Origin: Actinomycetales bacterium
GTDB lineage: Bacteria > Actinomycetota > Actinomycetes > Actinomycetales > Microbacteriaceae
DNA length: 9,450 nt
Direction: 5' to 3'
Assembly (NCBI GenBank): GCA_015655255.1
Contig: JAATFJ010000327.1
Span: forward strand, 1-9,450
This document shows, piece after piece, positions 6,579-9,450 of this stretch. The notes under the pieces were generated by a model that was not told where the DNA came from, searched no databases, and was given only the letters and a program-made list of their open reading frames with translations. A program made the translations under genes and the position numbers. Each line of letters starts with the position of its first letter. Positions within the stretch are counted from its first letter, which is position 1.

Positions 6579-8095
6579 CGGGCGGTCTCCTTGCTGCCTG
6601 TTGCCGCGTGCATGACGGCCTCCGAGGTGGCGTCCTCCCGCGCGATCTCCGCGGTGATGCGTCCCTCCGACATCACGTAGATGCGGTCGGACATTCCGAG
6701 GATCTCGGGAAGCTCCGAAGAGATCATGAGGATTGCGATCCCCCGGCCCGCGAGGTCCGACAGGAGCCGGTGGACCTCGGACTTCGTTCCCACGTCGATC
6801 CCTCGCGTCGGCTCGTCGACGATGAGGAGCATGGGGTCGGTGGCGAGCCATTTCGCCAGGACGACCTTCTGCTGGTTGCCCCCGGAGAGGGTGGCCGCGG
6901 CGATCCAGGGAGAGCCCACTTTCACCCGCAGACGCTGCGCCCAGTCGATGGCGACGTTCTGCTCGCGGCGGGAGGGGATGATGCCGAAGCGTGCGAGGGA
7001 GTCGCGGAGGGTGAGCGCGATGTTGCGCACAACGGAGAGCTCGAGGACGAGTCCCTGGGCGCGGCGGTCCTCGGGAACGAAGCCGATCCGAGCGGCGATG
7101 GCCCGCTGCGGGTCGCCGGGATGGAGCGGTGCTCCGCTGACGATGACCTCGCCCTCGTCGTAGCGGTCGATGCCGAAGATCGCCCGCGCGACCTCGGTTC
7201 GCCCCGCGCCGACGAGGCCGGACAGCCCGACGATCTCCCCGGAGCGCACGACGAGGTCGATGTCCTGGAAGACGCCGGCGCGGCTCAGGCCGCGCACGGT
7301 GAGGACCGGCTCTCCGATCTCCGCCGGCGTCTTGGGGAAGAGCGCGTCGACGCTCCGCCCGACCATCTCCCGCACGATCGCGGCGACATCGGTCGCCGCC
7401 GTGTCGTGCGTGGAGACGTATCTGCCGTCCCGCATGACGGTGATCCGGTCGGCGAGGGCGAAGATCTCCTCGAAGCGGTGGGAGATGAACAGGATGGCCG
7501 CCCCGCCGTCGCGCAGACTGCGTGCGACGGCGAACAGCCGATCGACCTCGGTGCCGCTCAGGGCGGCCGTGGGCTCGTCCATCACGAGGACGCGTGCCTC
7601 CAGGGAGATCGCCTTCGCGATCTCGATGATCTGCTGATCGGCGATCGACAGCCCCTCGGCCTGGCGCTCGGGATCGATGGGCACACCGAGCCGCGCGAAG
7701 AGCTCCGCGGCATCGCTGCGCATCCGGGCGCGGTCGATGAGGCCCAGGGCGCCCCGCGGCTGACGACCGACGAAGATGTTCTCCGCGACGCTGAGGTCGG
7801 GGAAGAGGGTGGGCTCCTGGTAGATCACCGAGATCCCCGCCTGCTTGCTCTCGGCGACGCTGCGGAACGAGACATCGTGACCGCCCACGCGGAACTGACC
7901 GGCGTCGGGCTGGTGGACGCCCGCGAGGACTTTCACGAGCGTCGACTTCCCCGCGCCGTTTTCGCCCACAAGCGCGTGGATCTCGCCGGAACGCAGCTCG
8001 ATCGTGCTGTCTCCCAGCGCGGTCACCGCGCCGAACGTCTTGACTGCTCCGCGCAGTTCGAGCACGGCAGTGCTCTCGTCTGCTCGTTCGCGCAT
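6575..8095 (-). CDS. rhaT: Sugar ABC transporter ATPase, two nucleotide-binding domains
   Basis: A 506-residue cytoplasmic ATPase of the RbsA/RhaT type powering sugar import. Domain 1 has Walker A GENGAGKST (44-52), Q-loop Q93 in IYQEP, a signature-region LSIADQQ (149-155), Walker B VLVMDEP (169-175) and switch H206 in ISHR. Domain 2 has a degenerate Walker A GLVGAGRTE (293-301, Arg for Lys), a canonical signature LSGGNQQ (403-409), Walker B LLIVDEP (423-429) and Ser in place of the switch His (ISSELPE). This asymmetry is usual for CUT2 ATPases, where one composite site is catalytic. I start at ATG 8095 because AGGAGG at 8109-8104 lies 8 bases upstream. An in-frame GTG at 8131 would add 12 residues but has no good ribosome site. 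The gene is first in the operon and its 3' end overlaps the permease by ATGA. Rhamnose specificity is by context. Confidence 0.9.
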   Translation of the reverse strand: MRERADESTAVLELRGAVKTFGAVTALGDSTIELRSGEIHALVGENGAGKSTLVKVLAGVHQPDAGQFRVGGHDVSFRSVAESKQAGISVIYQEPTLFPDLSVAENIFVGRQPRGALGLIDRARMRSDAAELFARLGVPIDPERQAEGLSIADQQIIEIAKAISLEARVLVMDEPTAALSGTEVDRLFAVARSLRDGGAAILFISHRFEEIFALADRITVMRDGRYVSTHDTAATDVAAIVREMVGRSVDALFPKTPAEIGEPVLTVRGLSRAGVFQDIDLVVRSGEIVGLSGLVGAGRTEVARAIFGIDRYDEGEVIVSGAPLHPGDPQRAIAARIGFVPEDRRAQGLVLELSVVRNIALTLRDSLARFGIIPSRREQNVAIDWAQRLRVKVGSPWIAAATLSGGNQQKVVLAKWLATDPMLLIVDEPTRGIDVGTKSEVHRLLSDLAGRGIAILMISSELPEILGMSDRIYVMSEGRITAEIAREDATSEAVMHAATGSKETAR

Positions 8096-8103
8096 CCGTC
8101 GTA

Positions 8104-8109
8104 CCTCCT
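8104..8109 (-). promoter_or_regulatory. Strong ribosome binding site deciding the ATPase start
   Basis: The minus strand reads AGGAGG followed by 8 bases and ATG (8095). The competing in-frame GTG at 8131 has nothing comparable and sits in the arm of a small hairpin, so translation most likely begins at 8095. Confidence 0.75.
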
Positions 8110-8138
8110 CGTTGAGGTCGTGGTCATCCACGATGTTC

Positions 8139-8153
8139 CGATTAATTTAATCG
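8139..8153. repeat. Second overlapping inverted repeat (extra operator half-site)
   Basis: CGATTAA (8139-8145) and TTAATCG (8147-8153) are exact 7-base inverted repeats around T8146. TTAATCG is also the left half of the main operator, so three half-sites are packed in 20 bases. CGATTAA at 8139 and at 8152 are direct repeats 13 bases apart. The repeat is seen directly; whether it binds the regulator is unknown. Confidence 0.6.
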
Positions 8154-8159
8154 ATTAAA
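8146..8159. promoter_or_regulatory. LacI/GalR-family operator palindrome
   Basis: TTTAATCGATTAAA is a perfect 14-bp palindrome with the central CG typical of LacI-family operators. It shares the TAAnCGnTTA core known from GalR operators. It lies about 9 bases past the operon's -10 box, around the expected transcription start, and also overlaps the place where the repressor gene's own -35 would be. Binding should shut off the operon and probably the repressor gene. A further half-site CGATTAA (8139-8145) overlaps it on the left. Confidence 0.8.
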
Positions 8160-8167
8160 GCTGGTAA

Positions 8168-8173
8168 TAGAAT
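8168..8173 (+). promoter_or_regulatory. Possible -10 box for the repressor gene
   Basis: TAGAAT matches TATAAT at five of six bases and faces the repressor gene; AATAAT at 8171-8176 is an equal alternative. No convincing -35 is visible 16-18 bases upstream. The corresponding position lies within the palindrome (TTAATC-like), which would let the repressor control its own gene. This is tentative. Confidence 0.4.
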
Positions 8174-8196
8174 AATGGTTCTGTCGTTCCTGTCAA
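8169..8196 (-). promoter_or_regulatory. Promoter of the sugar-utilisation operon
   Basis: On the minus strand the -35 is TTGACA (8196-8191, exact consensus), followed by a 16-base spacer and TATTCT (8174-8169, four of six matching TATAAT). The predicted start falls near 8162, immediately before the palindrome, giving a leader of about 67 bases to the ATPase ATG. The region is far more AT-rich than the rest of the window. Confidence 0.7.
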
Positions 8197-8253
8197 GCGC
8201 GTCTTCCATCCGGTCCGACTGTCGCTGTGGATACCGAGGAGAGGGAGAGGCCT

Positions 8254-9264
8254 ATGGCCCCGAGGAAGGGGATCGGGCTCGCCCGCGTGGCGGACGCGGC
8301 CGGTGTGACGGTCGCCACCGTCTCCAATGCGATCAACCGGCCCCACCTCGTTGCGGAGAAGACACGGATGCGCATCGAGGCCGCGATGAAGGAGCTCGAC
8401 TTCGTCCCCAACCGTGCCGCAGCGACGTTGCGCTCCGGGTCGAACCGGCTCATCGGTCTCGTCGTTCCGGAGAGTCTGAACCCCTTCTACGCCGCGATCA
8501 CCGAGGCCATATCCGTCGCCGCGACGGAGGCGCGCTATCTGCTCGCGCTGTGCGTCACGGGGGACGACCCGCAGGTCGAGTTGCAGCACTTCGAGATGCT
8601 CGCCGAGCAGCGGGCGGCGGGAGCGATCGCCGTCGCGCTGGGGGCGACGGCGGAACGCCTCGTGCGGTTGCGCATGGTCGGCACGCACCTCGTGCTCATC
8701 GACCGGAGCATCGACGAGCACGACGGCTGCTCCGTCGTCATGGACGACGTCCTGGGTGGTCGTATCGCGGCCGAGCACCTCCTCACGACGTCACCGGGAC
8801 GCGGCATCGTCCTCGTCAACGGACCGAGCAGCATCCCGCAATGCCGCGATCGACGGCTCGGCGTCGAGCAGGCCGCGCAGGCCTCCGGCCAATCGGTCAC
8901 GGAGATCGTCACCGCGCATATGACGGTCGAGGAAGGGGTCGAAGCCGGTCGCCGGATCGCGCGCTCCGGAGAGGCGCCGCGCATCTTCTGCACGAACGAC
9001 CAACTCGCCCTCGGCGTGATCCGCGGGCTCAGAGAAGAGGGCGTGCACGTTCCCCGCGATGCGCGGGTGGTCGGCTACGGCAACCTCACCATCGCCACCT
9101 CCGGCGACGTCGAGATCACGAGCGTCGCGCAGCCCACGGCCGAGATGGGGCGCACCGCGCTCGCCCGCGTCCTCGACGAGATCGCGGACGCGGCCTCGCA
9201 TCAGCACTCGACGACGGTGTTCCTGCCCACCCTCGTGGTCCGAAACTCGGCTCCGGCGGCGTGA
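8254..9264 (+). CDS. LacI/GalR-family transcriptional repressor of the adjacent sugar operon
   Basis: A 336-residue DNA-binding regulator. Residues 8-55 are the LacI-type helix-turn-helix and hinge: LARVADAAGVTVATVSNAIN, then VAEKTRMRIEAAMKELDFVPN. The recognition helix V20-A21-T-V-S equals that of GalR (VATVS). Residues from about 65 on form the sugar-binding domain: RLIGLVVPESLNPFYAAITEA, LVLIDRSID, SVVMDDVLGGRIAAEHLL, FCTNDQLALGVIRGLREEG, ARVVGYGN, which match the PBP-like effector core of the family. It should bind the 8146-8159 palindrome and release it on sensing rhamnose or a derivative, but the ligand is not shown. I chose ATG 8254, which has AGGGAG 6 bases upstream. GTG 8227 is in frame but adds nine residues and lacks a good ribosome site. 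It is divergent from the operon and sits 95 bases before a tRNA gene, with no evident terminator in that gap. Confidence 0.92.
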   Translation: MAPRKGIGLARVADAAGVTVATVSNAINRPHLVAEKTRMRIEAAMKELDFVPNRAAATLRSGSNRLIGLVVPESLNPFYAAITEAISVAATEARYLLALCVTGDDPQVELQHFEMLAEQRAAGAIAVALGATAERLVRLRMVGTHLVLIDRSIDEHDGCSVVMDDVLGGRIAAEHLLTTSPGRGIVLVNGPSSIPQCRDRRLGVEQAAQASGQSVTEIVTAHMTVEEGVEAGRRIARSGEAPRIFCTNDQLALGVIRGLREEGVHVPRDARVVGYGNLTIATSGDVEITSVAQPTAEMGRTALARVLDEIADAASHQHSTTVFLPTLVVRNSAPAA

Positions 9265-9293
9265 CGGCAGGGCGGCGCGGTGAAGGCTCGTCG

Positions 9294-9323
9294 TTCGCCA
9301 CCACCCCACGAACCCGTTATGAT
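9294..9323 (+). promoter_or_regulatory. Possible promoter of the tRNA gene
   Basis: TATGAT (9318-9323) matches TATAAT at five of six bases and lies about 37 bases before the tRNA. A weak -35-like TTCGCC sits 18 bases upstream at 9294-9299. The position suits a tRNA promoter, but the -35 is poor, so this is tentative. Confidence 0.4.
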
Positions 9324-9332
9324 GGGCGAAGC

Positions 9333-9357
9333 GCATTCTCGTCTCGACGCAGAATGC
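9333..9357 (+). repeat. Short inverted repeat in the tRNA leader
   Basis: GCATTCT (9333-9339) and AGAATGC (9351-9357) are exact inverted repeats with an 11-base loop, ending 2 bases before the mature tRNA. There is no following T-run, so it is not an obvious terminator of the repressor gene. It may be a leader structure bordering the RNase P cut site. Confidence 0.5.
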
Positions 9358-9359
9358 CT

Positions 9360-9449
9360 GGAGTCGTCGCATAGTCCGGCCGAGTGCACCACCCTGCTAA
9401 GGTGGAGACCCCTCTAAGGGGTCCGAGGGTTCAAATCCCTCCGACTCCG
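9360..9449 (+). tRNA. tRNA-Ser (anticodon GCU)
   Basis: The full cloverleaf is visible. The acceptor arm is GGAGTCG (9360-9366) with CGACTCC (9442-9448) and discriminator G9449. A D arm is closed by GCA/TGC. The anticodon stem CCACC/GGTGG (9389-9393, 9401-9405) carries loop CTGCTAA and anticodon GCT at 9396-9398. A long variable arm GACCCC/GGGGTC (9407-9412, 9418-9423) is typical of tRNA-Ser. The T arm is GAGGG-TTCAAAT-CCCTC (9425-9441). It decodes AGC and AGU serine codons. The window stops one base after the discriminator (C9450), so whether CCA is encoded cannot be told. Confidence 0.95.
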
Positions 9450-9450
9450 C

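Noticed and set aside
6608..8158. Long plus-strand open frame opposite the ATPase gene, with similar long frames opposite the permeases (5472-6680) and the isomerase (1981-3441)
   Set aside because: These are antisense shadows produced by high GC third positions. Their proteins are rich in R, G, A, D and E with no recognisable domains, and the opposite strand carries clear conserved families.
1..9450. CRISPR arrays, insertion sequences, phage genes or toxin-antitoxin pairs
   Set aside because: No spaced direct repeats, transposase-like proteins, terminal inverted repeats or small paired genes were seen; the window reads as a normal metabolic operon plus regulator and tRNA.

Overview
The window comes from a high-GC Gram-positive bacterium, most likely an actinobacterium of the Microbacteriaceae type. 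The signs are strongly G/C-biased third codon positions, strong AGGAGG-type ribosome sites, a lipoprotein solute-binding protein and a secreted enzyme with a long Sec signal. No species can be named from the sequence alone.

Layout. Nearly everything from the left edge to about 8200 is one minus-strand operon, read right to left. In transcription order it holds: a two-domain sugar ABC ATPase (8095-6575), a CUT2-type permease (6578-5589), a second CUT2-type permease broken by a nonsense codon and a frameshift (5596-4515), a RhaS-like lipoprotein sugar-binding protein (4492-3431), a perfect 15-bp stem-loop (3425-3385), an L-fucose/L-arabinose isomerase-family enzyme (3363-1921), an L-rhamnose mutarotase-family protein (1919-1581), and a secreted BNR_4 seven-bladed propeller carbohydrate-active enzyme that runs off the left edge (1500 to before 1). 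A LacI/GalR-family repressor is transcribed divergently (8254-9264). A complete tRNA-Ser(GCU) ends the window (9360-9449).

How it works together. The gene set reads as a regulon for 6-deoxyhexose use, probably L-rhamnose and less likely L-fucose. The secreted propeller enzyme would attack a rhamnose-containing polysaccharide outside the cell (ulvan-like or gum-arabic-like substrates are candidates). The lipoprotein and ABC transporter would import the sugar, the mutarotase would equilibrate its anomers and the isomerase would make the ketose. Kinase and aldolase genes are not seen and would have to lie to the left or elsewhere.

Control. The 8254-8095 divergent gap contains the only AT-rich island in the window. 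It holds a consensus -35 (TTGACA) with a TATTCT -10 for the operon. Immediately downstream is a perfect 14-bp palindrome TTTAATCGATTAAA, with an extra overlapping half-site. The repressor's recognition helix has the same V-A-T-V-S sequence as GalR, and the palindrome shares the TAAnCGnTTA core of GalR operators, so regulator and site fit each other.

Most notable points: the doubly broken second permease inside an otherwise intact operon, the overlapping three-half-site operator, the large intercistronic stem-loop after the binding-protein gene, and an AraA/FucI-type isomerase where a RhaA- or RhaI-type enzyme would be expected. I do not see a wholly new kind of system. The nearest thing is an uncharacterised rhamnose-glycan utilisation locus.
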